Shown here: positions 1 through 7,110 of the stretch, in pieces | Layout: each line of letters begins with the position of its first letter | Numbering within the stretch: position 1 is the stretch's first letter | Source of the DNA: a virus | Length of the DNA: 47,811 nucleotides | Virus record (IMG/VR): IMGVR_UViG_3300005253_000498 | Span: 1 to 47,811 of that record | Reading direction: 5' to 3' (one strand) | Position numbers and translations under genes: made by a program | The notes under the pieces: model-generated | What the model saw: the letters and a program-made list of their open reading frames with translations, nothing else | The model's database searches: none | What the model was told of the DNA's origin: nothing

Positions 1-207
1 ACATGATGTCCCAGTGTGGGGAGCCTCAAGGATGCATCCCAGTTCACATTTCTTCTCCCCCCCACCGCTTGTATCGCTTTCGGTGGCTGCTGGGGGCTTG
101 GGATCAATCCTGGGCATCCACGGGTGACCGCACACTCCACACTGTTTGCCGTAGCCGCCGAATTTCATGAGTGTACTGTCGCAGGTACCGCATCGCTCAC
201 CCATCAT
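1..207 (-). CDS. N-terminal part of zinc-finger protein cut by the window edge
   Basis: This frame is open from an ATG at 207 (second ATG at 204) to base 1 with no stop, 69 codons. An AGGAG sits five bases upstream of the first ATG. The visible part has two CxxC pairs (CGTC near residue 6 and CGVC near residue 23) followed by a Pro/Ser/Gly-rich linker, so a zinc ribbon is likely. If the molecule is circular, the frame continues exactly into the open frame at 47811, giving one 252-residue protein. It lies 25 bases after the stop of the 233-565 gene, in the leftward early operon. No specific function is recognised. Confidence 0.75.
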   Translation of the reverse strand, partial: MMGERCGTCDSTLMKFGGYGKQCGVCGHPWMPRIDPKPPAATESDTSGGGEKKCELGCILEAPHTGTSC

Positions 208-232
208 CCTGGCTCCTGCTCGGTGGGAGGAA

Positions 233-565
233 TCATGCGAAACCTTCGTTCTTCTCAATCAACACCCAAAGGTTGCGACCCTGACGTTGGTAGGTTTCGC
301 CGTGAAGGGGACCGTGCATTACCACTTCCCAACTGTGGTCGGGGTCCTTACGAGCCATGTTCTCGAACGTCATCAGCGTGGGCATATCCGCCCACTCCTC
401 GTTACCGTTCTCCGTCCAAACTTGTTCGCCCCCTTTTGACACACCAGCGAATCCGAAGCCTACAGCAATCCGTCTGTGCATTTTGAGCTTGGGATAAATC
501 GGGGGACAGTTCCGACATGGATTATTCCCACCCTCTAAGGGCTTTAGCTTTGTCCAAGTGCTCAT
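233..565 (-). CDS. Conserved phage protein of unknown function
   Basis: 110 residues. It begins MSTWTKLKP, has a CRNC pair near residue 17, and then a GFGFAGVSKGGEQVW stretch, a FENMARKDPDHSWEV segment and a C-terminal WVLIEKNEGFA. The arrangement (Gly-rich strand, DPDHxW, gPLhGxxYQRxG, WVLxEkxxGFA) resembles a small hypothetical protein seen widely in phages; no function is known to me. The start overlaps the stop of the upstream gene (562-882) by four bases, so translation is probably coupled. Confidence 0.75.
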   Translation of the reverse strand: MSTWTKLKPLEGGNNPCRNCPPIYPKLKMHRRIAVGFGFAGVSKGGEQVWTENGNEEWADMPTLMTFENMARKDPDHSWEVVMHGPLHGETYQRQGRNLWVLIEKNEGFA

Positions 566-882
566 GTCTCCTCCTTCGCTGGGGGCTCGGCGGTGAGGAC
601 ATACATGTGCTCTTGTTCCTCGCCATCAGCTGAGACGATGCGCATCGTGATGAAGCCGGGTACCATTTGACCGTTTATGGTTCTGCTGTCAGCATGAGCA
701 CCACCCGCCATGCTATCGCCCAACTCCCACCGAGAGCCATCGTCAAATTCCCACACCCGCTCGTTCTTCGGCTCAGTTTGCTCCGCCCGTTCTTGACGGG
801 CCGTCTCATATTCTTTTTCAAGTTCATCTATAGACTTCCTGGGCGTGCGATATAGAGGGTGTCTAGTTAAATCATCACTCAT
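562..882 (-). CDS. Hypothetical acidic early protein
   Basis: 106 residues starting MSDDLTRHP. The frame is open further to 918, but the ATG at 882 overlaps the stop of the upstream gene and has GGAG nine bases upstream, so 882 is preferred. The N-terminal half is charged and helical (a KSIDELEKEYETARQ stretch); the C-terminal half looks beta (VPGFITMRIVSADGEEQ). No family is recognised. It is flanked on both sides by overlapping stop/start junctions, as expected within a translationally coupled operon. Confidence 0.7.
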   Translation of the reverse strand: MSDDLTRHPLYRTPRKSIDELEKEYETARQERAEQTEPKNERVWEFDDGSRWELGDSMAGGAHADSRTINGQMVPGFITMRIVSADGEEQEHMYVLTAEPPAKEET

Positions 883-1090
883 CAGCCTTGTCTCCTTGAG
901 GAGAGACGGTCGTGCCACACCCTACCAGTCTTTCATCCCCAAAGTCCCATTGCCAGTCCCTTGCTCCGATATACAGGAAGACAGAATCATCTCTGATCTC
1001 TATTTTGATCGAGCAGGGATCTGGTAGGTCTAGGGTTGGAAGGATCAAGTCCATCATTTCAAACTTCTTGTTAGGTACTTCAATTTTCAT
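875..1090 (-). CDS. Small hypothetical protein
   Basis: 71 residues starting MKIEVPNKK. It is rich in beta-type residues with aromatic clusters (FLYIGARDWQWDFG). An AGGAG lies about 11 bases upstream of the ATG. It overlaps both neighbours by 8-11 bases in the leftward operon. No conserved motif is recognised, and function is unknown. Confidence 0.65.
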   Translation of the reverse strand: MKIEVPNKKFEMMDLILPTLDLPDPCSIKIEIRDDSVFLYIGARDWQWDFGDERLVGCGTTVSPQGDKADE

Positions 1091-1394
1091 TGTCTTCTGG
1101 CTCCTGGGGATTCTTGAGGATGAGGAGGGGGATGGCGTGGGAATGACTTGAGTGTTGGTTGGTCATAGGATAAACCGTCAACGCATAATCCGGTCCTTCC
1201 CTGAATGCCCGGAACGCCTCGGGCCACGCCCACCCCTCAATCACCGTCCCCTCGAACTCACGCAGGCGAGCGATGATCTGCTGGATTTCGGGTGGTTCTG
1301 TTCCATCGAGGCGTTCTAGGCGATAGCCCAAGCCCACCAGCCATGGAATCATCTGCCGATCTTCAAATTCCCCCAGCGGTCTTCGCTCAGCCAT
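1080..1394 (-). CDS. Hypothetical protein
   Basis: 104 residues starting MAERRPLGEF, with AGGAG five bases upstream of the ATG. The N-terminal half predicts helices around a PPEIQQIIARLREFEG segment; the middle has WAWPEAFRAFREGP and the end is Pro/Glu/Asn-rich and probably disordered. It overlaps the 3' end of the methyltransferase gene by eight bases, so it is likely co-translated with it. No family is recognised. Confidence 0.65.
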   Translation of the reverse strand: MAERRPLGEFEDRQMIPWLVGLGYRLERLDGTEPPEIQQIIARLREFEGTVIEGWAWPEAFRAFREGPDYALTVYPMTNQHSSHSHAIPLLILKNPQEPEDNEN

Positions 1395-2739
1395 CTTTCT
1401 CCTGCCCTGCTAAGTGATGCTGCTTGAGAAGCATATTACCTATAGACGCAGCCTCTGGGTTTAACTCGTACCCTTTGAACTCACACTCGCGGTTAAGTGC
1501 TCCAAGTCCAATCGAACCTGATCCGGCGAAAGGGTCGAGTATTCTACCCCCAGAAAGGCTAACCATGCTAACAACCTCCGTGCAGAGGTCCGCTGGCATT
1601 TGCATACTATAATCACGCTCTGACCCAGAGAGGGAGTCGTAGATAAAGACATTGTTCCGTCCCTGTTTCATGAGAAAGGCACCACCTTTCGATGCCAAGA
1701 CCATCGCTTCGGCAGCTACAATCATACCTTTTCTCGGATCACCTATCATACCCTGAGTCTTGTTTGGCTTAACCCAGAGAGCAGGGACAAGGGTGACATA
1801 CGAGAAGCCGGCTTCTTGAAGCCAGAAGTTCAGGCCCATCGAGTCGAAGAACAACTTCTTGTAATCAGCCAGCTTCGTCAAGCCTGCCAGCTTCTTATAC
1901 AACTGGAGCTGGGCATTGGAGTACGTGATCTTCCTGATGTCGAACCAGGCTGCAAACCAGCTGTCATCTTTGAGGACTCGAAAGGACTCGACCACGACAG
2001 TTTGAACTAGGTCGATGATGAGCTGCTCGTCATCTTCGTAGGGCTTATGACCACCCTTGAACTCAAGGTCTATACCGAAAGGAAGGTTGGTAACTATAGC
2101 ATCGAAGCTCTCATCAGGCTCCAGCTTGATTAGCTCAGCCGCGTCTCCGACTATAATCTCGGCCCGTAACGATGGGGTCAGTCCCTTCGCCCTCCTTTCA
2201 ATGTCTTTCCTCTTCTCGACCAGCTTCTTCTTGACGTCCAGTTTCTGGAGAGCACCACGAAGGGTCTTCTCAGTCTTCATCTCAGGGTTGGTCTTCACCT
2301 CATCCCGAAGCTGGACTGATTGAGAGACCGTGCCGAGAGCCTCGCCTGTCATCTCGGCTGTCTTTCTCATATTCCAGGTGGGGTCTTGACTCATGCGAAG
2401 CTCGTGAATCTCAGCGACAGCCTCAGCTTTCTCCCACCACTCGAGATCAGTTCGCTGAATGTTCTCCTCCAACTCCATTTCCTTGATAGTGATCTCATCT
2501 GCTTCTTCGTACAAGGTGTATGGAATCTCCTCCCACTTTAGGTACATCATACCTTGCAAGCGAGTGAACCCGGAGACGAGTTGTACCTTTCCTGGCTCAG
2601 ACCCAGGCACCATGACAGGAGGACTGAACAGCCCAAACTTCTCGATGGAGGCCGCCATCTTCTCAATTTGAGGCAGGGTTAGGATCTTTCTCTGCCGTGG
2701 CTTGATTTCAATATCTGCAGGACTGATAGTTTGGGTCAT
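1387..2739 (-). CDS. ParB-like domain fused to DNA methyltransferase
   Basis: 450 residues. Residues about 1-110 carry a ParB/Srx-type domain: a VSGFTRLQGM box and an ELEENIQRTDLEWWEKAEA box, followed by a helix-turn-helix-like region. Residues about 190-445 are an adenine/cytosine amino-methyltransferase. Motif IV is TNLPFG at N218, where the family usually has (D/N/S)PP(Y/F), and the SAM-binding motif I is DPFAGSGS at D402. Motif IV therefore precedes motif I, the beta-class circular order. ParB-methyltransferase fusions are known in phages and often protect DNA from host restriction; that role and the target sequence are inference. The start follows GGAG and overlaps the upstream stop as TGATG. 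Confidence 0.92.
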   Translation of the reverse strand: MTQTISPADIEIKPRQRKILTLPQIEKMAASIEKFGLFSPPVMVPGSEPGKVQLVSGFTRLQGMMYLKWEEIPYTLYEEADEITIKEMELEENIQRTDLEWWEKAEAVAEIHELRMSQDPTWNMRKTAEMTGEALGTVSQSVQLRDEVKTNPEMKTEKTLRGALQKLDVKKKLVEKRKDIERRAKGLTPSLRAEIIVGDAAELIKLEPDESFDAIVTNLPFGIDLEFKGGHKPYEDDEQLIIDLVQTVVVESFRVLKDDSWFAAWFDIRKITYSNAQLQLYKKLAGLTKLADYKKLFFDSMGLNFWLQEAGFSYVTLVPALWVKPNKTQGMIGDPRKGMIVAAEAMVLASKGGAFLMKQGRNNVFIYDSLSGSERDYSMQMPADLCTEVVSMVSLSGGRILDPFAGSGSIGLGALNRECEFKGYELNPEAASIGNMLLKQHHLAGQEKDG

Positions 2740-3335
2740 CAGTACTCCACTCTAGAGATAATTTTATTCGGCTTGGTCACGTAGAAAAGGGCTTGTTCGT
2801 CGTCTTCGTTAAGGAAGAAGAACATAAAGACTGGAACGTAGGTGAGACTGTAGATAGGGTTAGCCATCTGGCCTATCTGCCAATCTACCACATCTGAGCA
2901 ATTGAATGAGATCGACCCGTCAACTCTGGTGTCCTTTAACGAGATAGTACTGTCCAGTCCTCCACCTTGTCGGAACGTAGATACGTGCTCTCTGATTACA
3001 GGCTCGACCTCGATCTCAGCCCAGATTGTTTCGAGACTTCCGTCTCCCATGCGCAGTATGATCTCGAACATGTCATAGTACGTATGGTCAATATCTACTC
3101 CCTCCTCCTCAATCAACACGAAGTCGCCTACAGATAGCTCTTCTTGAACTTTTGGGCCGAGTGCGAATACCCACCCTGAGGTAGGGTATACTTCTGCGGC
3201 CTCTAATGGAATATGAAGACTACCGATCATCAAGTCATTCTGATTACACTCGATCAGTACATACTCCCCGAGCATACTAAGTGTGTCAGCTCTGCGGGTT
3301 AAGTCTTCTGCTATCTGAACAGGACGATCTAGCAC
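2739..3335 (-). CDS. GroES-like (Cpn10-fold) protein, tentative
   Basis: 198 residues with a GTG start. Residues about 22-115 follow the layout of co-chaperonin GroES: a GEYVLIEC strand, a GSLHIP turn where GroES has GGIVLP, a SGWVFALGP strand matching the GEVxAVGxG region, then LSVGDFVLIEEE matching VKVGDxVLF. The segment between the first strand and GSLHIP, which would correspond to the mobile loop, is short. About 80 further residues at the C terminus are not explained. Phages such as T4 carry GroES substitutes (gp31) that work with host GroEL. That role here is inference from pattern only. No chaperonin gene was seen in the window. Confidence 0.55.
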   Translation of the reverse strand: MLDRPVQIAEDLTRRADTLSMLGEYVLIECNQNDLMIGSLHIPLEAAEVYPTSGWVFALGPKVQEELSVGDFVLIEEEGVDIDHTYYDMFEIILRMGDGSLETIWAEIEVEPVIREHVSTFRQGGGLDSTISLKDTRVDGSISFNCSDVVDWQIGQMANPIYSLTYVPVFMFFFLNEDDEQALFYVTKPNKIISRVEY

Positions 3336-3360
3336 GTTAACTGAGAAGGAGGGAGAAGGG

Positions 3361-3753
3361 TTACGCCGCGCGAGCGGTCGACTTCACACCGGAACGAATG
3401 TCGCCCGAACCCTTCGGGTACTCTTCGTTCTTAATGTTGATGATCAGCTCTGCACCGATCAATTCATCGGTGTCGAAGGCGAGTTCCTCCAAGTCGTCAA
3501 CGTCGTAATCAGTGTCGAGGCACTTGTTGATAAAGTCGACGAAGATCCCAGCCCCCTTACCCTCAATGGGCAGGTTGACGTAGAACGTCCGCCCCTCACA
3601 CTCGCCTTCGGAGATCGCAACCTTCACGGGGACATAGTGAGCCTTCGGCCCCTCGGCCAGCTCTCCACACTCCATTACGGTAGCGGGATAAGCATCTTCT
3701 GGGATCGGCTTTAGGCTCTCGGCCTCCGTCAGGTTTAGATTGACTCTCGGCAT
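3361..3753 (-). CDS. DUF669-like protein, possible ssDNA-binding
   Basis: 130 residues. The layout PIPEDAYPATVMECGE, then VKVAISEGECEGRTFYVNL, and a C-terminal GAELIINIKNEEYPKGSG matches the DUF669 type of phage protein, usually encoded beside a RecA-like ATPase and suspected to act with single-stranded DNA in recombination or replication. Here it lies directly downstream of the Sak4-like ATPase and the Cas4-like nuclease, which fits. The start has AAGGAG nine bases upstream. Binding activity is not shown by the sequence itself. Confidence 0.7.
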   Translation of the reverse strand: MPRVNLNLTEAESLKPIPEDAYPATVMECGELAEGPKAHYVPVKVAISEGECEGRTFYVNLPIEGKGAGIFVDFINKCLDTDYDVDDLEELAFDTDELIGAELIINIKNEEYPKGSGDIRSGVKSTARAA

Positions 3754-3808
3754 ACTGCAGCTCCTTGATATTAAGTTTAATTTTTGTTCCTTCGGTCAAC
3801 AGGTACTT

Positions 3809-4759
3809 CTAAGCCATCACCGCATTCTCGACCTCCTCCTCGGCGAACGCCCTAGCCTCTGCAGTACCATGCGAGGCGATCCACAGGTCGTCTACGTGAA
3901 CACCGTAAAACTCCGCCACTTTACTTTTTATCTTCCCGAAGTCCCCTTCTTCCATCGGGTCGAGGCATCCGAGGCGAGAACGACACCGCCTCATTGGGTC
4001 AGCAGCGGTTTGGAGGACACCTCGATTGTCCTTCACTGTCCCTTTGATGCGGGAGTACCAGACCTCGTCAAAGTCCTTTGGGACTGTTTGGCGAAGCTGT
4101 CCTGAGAGGAGGGGTTCGACCCCTTGGAGGGCTCCCTTCTTGTTCACGTTCTGATATTCATGGCAGATGAGGACGATGTTCTTCCCTGTGCCAAAGCACA
4201 CAGTCATGAACTTACTGAAGAGAATGTTCACAGCGCCGCGATCTTGAATCATCACAGGAGTCAATCCCTTCTTGTTCCGCTTAGACCAACTCTTGGACAA
4301 CTCAAGACGGTGTGTTTCTTGCAGTGCCTTGACAATAACCCCGGTAGTTAGACTGGTACCAGAGTCAATTATCAACGTGTCCCAGAACTGGTTGAATACG
4401 CGGCCATCGTTCTTCTCCGCGCAGTACTCAGGCCAGTCCTTCGGATCGACGTCCTCGTCCGCTACCCACTCGTCGATCTTATCGTTGGCATAATCGAATG
4501 TCACGTTCTTCGATTCGTCGAGGGAGGGAGGCGGAGTGATTGTCTCGTAGACGATGTCGTCCAAGGTACGATTGAGCTTGCCAGCCAAGATCGCCCACTC
4601 GACAGACTGCATACCATCGTCGAAGTCAAGAGTTCTGGTGTGAGGCAGGCCGTGTGCGATAGGCGTCTTCCGAGTACCGAACGGGCCGTATATCATGAGA
4701 TGCAGGCGCTTGCCTAGCGTCCCACTACTCAGTCCGGAATATGCCAGGGTCGTTGTCAT
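3809..4759 (-). CDS. Sak4-like RecA-fold ATPase (AAA_24 type)
   Basis: 316 residues. Walker A is GPFGTRKT (K31 and T32 after the chosen start) and a Walker B-like strand is TLIIDSGTS near residue 130. Proteins of this fold beside an exonuclease and a DUF669-type partner act as phage single-strand annealing or recombination ATPases. The frame is open to 4798, but the ATG at 4759 overlaps the upstream stop as ATGA and has GGAG nine bases upstream, so 4759 is preferred. The Walker A deviates slightly (GTRKT rather than GxGKT/S). Confidence 0.88.
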   Translation of the reverse strand: MTTTLAYSGLSSGTLGKRLHLMIYGPFGTRKTPIAHGLPHTRTLDFDDGMQSVEWAILAGKLNRTLDDIVYETITPPPSLDESKNVTFDYANDKIDEWVADEDVDPKDWPEYCAEKNDGRVFNQFWDTLIIDSGTSLTTGVIVKALQETHRLELSKSWSKRNKKGLTPVMIQDRGAVNILFSKFMTVCFGTGKNIVLICHEYQNVNKKGALQGVEPLLSGQLRQTVPKDFDEVWYSRIKGTVKDNRGVLQTAADPMRRCRSRLGCLDPMEEGDFGKIKSKVAEFYGVHVDDLWIASHGTAEARAFAEEEVENAVMA

Positions 4760-5724
4760 TGGTCTGTCTCCTCTCCTGCGACTGCTGAAGGATCCCATCT
4801 GCTTATGTCGAAGTTATCTCTCAACTCAAGGAGTCTACCTTCACCCCGGGGATTGAGAGAGTGAACAACGAAGAATCTGCACTTACCGTACCGCGTGCAG
4901 TCACCCCAGTTCTTGTCCCACATCTCAGGCTGATAGAGATGGTTCTCGAGCATGAAGTGAATCCGATCGACGATGCGCTTGACGTTACGTTGCCACTCAG
5001 CCAGGCGGAACTCATCGTATCGGAAGGTACGCTCAAAGAAGTTAAACGACTTGGAGATAGTGTACATCACGTCGACAGTTATCTCCCAAACGTCGTCAGT
5101 CATCATCTGCCCGGCAGACCAGACGTACCCCGGGAACTGAAAGGAGATCTCGAACTGATCGAAGTACGTGTCTCCCATCGCCTTGGTAGTTTTGTAATCC
5201 CACACTCTGACCTTTTTGTTACGAAGCACTCGACGGATAGAGTCCATCCGACCACACCAGCGAAGGCCGGTCTCTTCATCTAGCACATCGAAGTACTGCT
5301 CATTCCGAAGGACCTCGTACTCATTCTCCTTCTTGAGCCACCTCTCGACATAGGCAAAGAACTGCTCGATCATCCGATCCTTCGACCGCTTCACCTTATC
5401 AACGTCAGGTGTGAGATAGACAGGATAGGTCTCGTCAATCGCTTTTAGGCCAGCGATTATTCGTGCCTCTTTCCCTTCGTCAGCGGTTTCCATGAAGGCG
5501 AACATTGCTTCGTGCCAGCAAGTGCCCCAGTCAAGGTTACCGTCTTTGGTGGGGTCCTTTCGCTTTGGCCGAAGGCCGAGAACGTAGCGAAGGTAGAACT
5601 TGGAAGGGCAGTCCATAAAAGTAGATAACATAGATGCATCTATAACGGGGGGCGGCTTAGGAATTAAGCCGAATTTCTGCAGCAAATCCTGTCCTTTGGT
5701 TGAGACTACTGGAAGATCAGTCAT
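4756..5724 (-). CDS. Cas4/RecB-like PD-(D/E)XK nuclease
   Basis: 322 residues. Core motifs are C39 in DCPSKFYLRY, H71 in WGTCWHEAMF, an Asp in CGRMDSIRR, the DxK core in RVWDYKTTKAMG, and the following Gln/Tyr helix (ISFQFPGYVW). C-terminal cysteines in CTRYGKCRF could, with C39, hold an iron-sulfur cluster as in Cas4 and AddB, but only three clear ligands are seen. It likely resects DNA for the Sak4-like ATPase downstream, with an ATGA overlap. The frame is open to 5823, but the ATG at 5724 overlaps the stop of the HNH gene, and its first 34 residues match the N terminus of that gene at 30 of 34 positions. So 5724 is the real start and residues 1-34 belong to this protein. Confidence 0.92.
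   Translation of the reverse strand: MTDLPVVSTKGQDLLQKFGLIPKPPPVIDASMLSTFMDCPSKFYLRYVLGLRPKRKDPTKDGNLDWGTCWHEAMFAFMETADEGKEARIIAGLKAIDETYPVYLTPDVDKVKRSKDRMIEQFFAYVERWLKKENEYEVLRNEQYFDVLDEETGLRWCGRMDSIRRVLRNKKVRVWDYKTTKAMGDTYFDQFEISFQFPGYVWSAGQMMTDDVWEITVDVMYTISKSFNFFERTFRYDEFRLAEWQRNVKRIVDRIHFMLENHLYQPEMWDKNWGDCTRYGKCRFFVVHSLNPRGEGRLLELRDNFDISRWDPSAVAGEETDQ
5623..5724 (-). repeat. Duplicated 5' end, copy 2 (functional nuclease gene)
   Basis: The first 102 bases of the Cas4-like gene. They align without gaps to 6153-6254: 72 of 102 bases are identical by hand count, 25 of 34 codons differ, but only four residues change. The similarity stops exactly after the codon for Ser34. Confidence 0.9.
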
Positions 5725-6254
5725 GTTGTCCAGACCTTGCCGGACTGAATACGGCTGATATGAGATTGATTTACTCCGTAAGTTTTGGCGAGTTCTCCTT
5801 GCGACCTCTTTCCCTTCAGCCAACGTATTTCATTCGCTTCATTTCTTGTTAGTTTAGTAGCTAATATTTCTGAAGAGATACGTCCCTTAAATATCGCGTC
5901 TCTTATATTATCTGACTGTGACCCTATAAATAAATGGGCTGGATTTATGCAGATCCTTACATCGCATCGGTGAAGAACAAAGAGACCTAGAGGGATATAC
6001 CCTACGAATATTCTATATGAAACCCTGTGGGCGTTGTCCATCCTACAGTTGAACCAAAACGCTCCGTAGCCGCTTGAGTGTTTGGAAGCAATCCAGAGCC
6101 AACAATCAGTGTCTTTATCAAGAATAGCTTTACTGAGTAACCTCTCTGAAGCGCTGAGCATGGACGCGTCGATGACGGGAGGGGGTTTAGGTATTAAGGC
6201 AAATCGTTCGAGCAGATCTTGTCCCTTAGTCGAGACGACTTGTAGATCTGTCAT
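5721..6254 (-). CDS. HNH homing endonuclease fused to duplicate N terminus of the Cas4-like gene
   Basis: 177 residues. Residues 1-34 are a second copy of the N terminus of the Cas4-like nuclease (30 of 34 identical). From residue 35 an HNH_3-type endonuclease begins: WLWIASKHSSGYGAF, AHRVSYRIFVG, then LHRCDVRICINPAHLFIG and SDNIRDAIFKGR. Residues about 140-177 form a helix-turn-helix (RSQGELAKTYGVNQSHISR) typical of homing endonuclease DNA-recognition tails. The stop overlaps the ATG of the intact nuclease gene as ATGA. The arrangement looks like a homing gene that landed after codon 34 of the nuclease gene while a complete copy was kept or rebuilt downstream. Confidence 0.93.
   Translation of the reverse strand: MTDLQVVSTKGQDLLERFALIPKPPPVIDASMLSASERLLSKAILDKDTDCWLWIASKHSSGYGAFWFNCRMDNAHRVSYRIFVGYIPLGLFVLHRCDVRICINPAHLFIGSQSDNIRDAIFKGRISSEILATKLTRNEANEIRWLKGKRSQGELAKTYGVNQSHISRIQSGKVWTT
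6153..6254 (-). repeat. Duplicated 5' end, copy 1 (fused to HNH gene)
   Basis: Matches 5623-5724 at the protein level (30/34) with mostly synonymous base changes. After it the reading frame goes directly into the HNH endonuclease. See the entry for copy 2. Confidence 0.9.
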
Positions 6255-6257
6255 AGT

Positions 6258-6274
6258 TGTTCATTGGTTGAACA
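6258..6274 (-). promoter_or_regulatory. 17-bp palindromic boundary motif, site 1
   Basis: Read on the minus strand it is TGTTCAACCAATGAACA, a perfect 6-5-6 palindrome. It ends three bases before the ATG at 6254, in the place where a ribosome binding site would be. Confidence 0.8.
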
Positions 6275-6436
6275 TCTTACCCGCTTCATACTTTTAGTCC
6301 TCTGAGCTAGAGCAAGCCCCCGGCCTGTGCTTCTGAAGCTTAAACGGCTCACACCGTTCACAGGCTGCTACTGCATCCACAGTGGCTTTCTCAGATCAAG
6401 GCGCCGTGTTAAGACCTTGCTGAGACGAGGACGGAT

Positions 6437-6519
6437 GAAGGGAGGCTGCGGTGGCGACCCGCTGTCCGCCTCTCGTTGCCGTTAATAGGTACCGGCTGTG
6501 TCATTGGACACCTCCCTTC
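6437..6519 (-). repeat. Inverted repeat closing a multi-hairpin region
   Basis: GAAGGGAGG at 6437-6445 and CCTCCCTTC at 6511-6519 are perfect complements. Inside are smaller pairs (GTGTC/GACAC around 6498-6511, GCCG/CGGC around 6478-6496, GGCG/CGCC around 6453-6470). On the minus strand the right arm is also the ribosome-binding stretch of a 31-codon frame. Confidence 0.55.
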
Positions 6520-6571
6520 AAAGTAAAGTCCCGAAGCAAGAAACTACCGTGTGGGAGATATCTTAGCAGGA

Positions 6572-6673
6572 TAACCCATCACAATCGGCTCAGGGACAGT
6601 ATATCAAACAGCAAGGTGAACAAGTTGGCGCTTGTGGGTTCTTTCCTCTAGGTAACCCATCAGCATCGGCTCA
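6572..6673. repeat. Two imperfect 21-bp direct repeats 81 bp apart
   Basis: Positions 6572-6592 and 6653-6673 both read TAACCCATCA-NN-ATCGGCTCA, differing only in the two central bases (CA versus GC). They lie in the non-coding gap just downstream of the 6682-6894 gene. Confidence 0.7.
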
Positions 6674-6681
6674 CCTAATTC

Positions 6682-6894
6682 TCAGATCTTGTTCTCGTCC
6701 AGCTTGTGGTCACCGCACCAATCGTGGGCGAATACAGCTGGATAACCGTTCATCGTTGGACAACGCCGGCGACAGCGACCGAGAGGTGCCTGCTCTTCAG
6801 GGGCAGGATTCGTCCTTGCTTTCTCCACGAACCACATACAACTGTAGCAGCTCATGTTCTCGCTCCGGTGTTTCCACGGATCGACGTCAGTCAT
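6682..6894 (-). CDS. Small zinc-binding phage protein
   Basis: 70 residues with CYSC near residue 16, CRRRC near residue 41 and a C-terminal DWCGDHKLDE. The arrangement CxxCxW...GRCRRxxPTxNGxP...DWCGDHK is common in small phage hypothetical proteins and suggests a zinc site. The role is unknown. It is the last gene before the 400-base non-coding gap and starts at the stop of the 6894-7109 gene. Confidence 0.8.
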   Translation of the reverse strand: MTDVDPWKHRSENMSCYSCMWFVEKARTNPAPEEQAPLGRCRRRCPTMNGYPAVFAHDWCGDHKLDENKI

Positions 6895-7109
6895 CAGCTT
6901 GCCATCCTTTTCATTGCTTCGAGAGAGGCCAGCCGAGCGTATTCACTCTCGGGCGGTAACTCTCCTGTAGTCAGAACGTGACGCAGTGAGTCAAAGCACT
7001 GGTGCATGAATCGTTGCTTGAACCCACGCGGAAATTCCTCATTCACCCAATCTCCAAGCTCTTTCGGAAGCCTAGCGGTGATAGTGACAACGTCTGCCTC
7101 ATCCTCCAT
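6894..7109 (-). CDS. Possible ribbon-helix-helix small protein
   Basis: 71 residues. The first part, VVTITARLPKELGDWVN followed by helices, resembles the strand-helix-helix pattern of ribbon-helix-helix DNA-binding proteins. This assignment is weak because no invariant residue can be checked. GAGAGG precedes the ATG. It could be a small regulator of the early arm. Confidence 0.6.
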   Translation of the reverse strand: MEDEADVVTITARLPKELGDWVNEEFPRGFKQRFMHQCFDSLRHVLTTGELPPESEYARLASLEAMKRMAS

Positions 7110-7110
7110 C

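Larger units (their letters stand above)
6275..6681. other. Structured non-coding gap upstream of the HNH gene
   Basis: About 400 bases with no convincing gene in a genome otherwise packed with genes. It holds a 9-bp perfect inverted repeat enclosing several smaller hairpins (6437-6519) and two imperfect 21-bp direct repeats (6572-6592 and 6653-6673). It also holds very short minus-strand frames: 31 codons from 6509, with a strong GGGAGG in front, and 20 codons from 6669. A conserved RNA element, a remnant of a damaged gene or an insertion scar are all possible. I see no tRNA. Confidence 0.5.

Noticed and set aside
16-486. 156-codon plus-strand frame at the left end
   Set aside because: Opposite two leftward genes with proper starts and overlaps; no ribosome binding site.
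5623-6254. Self-splicing intron around the HNH gene
   Set aside because: The intact nuclease gene has its own ATG and complete N terminus downstream, so no splicing is needed, and I could not find intron core elements.
6451-6651. 66-codon plus-strand frame in the non-coding gap
   Set aside because: No ribosome binding site, wrong strand for the region, and low protein-like character.
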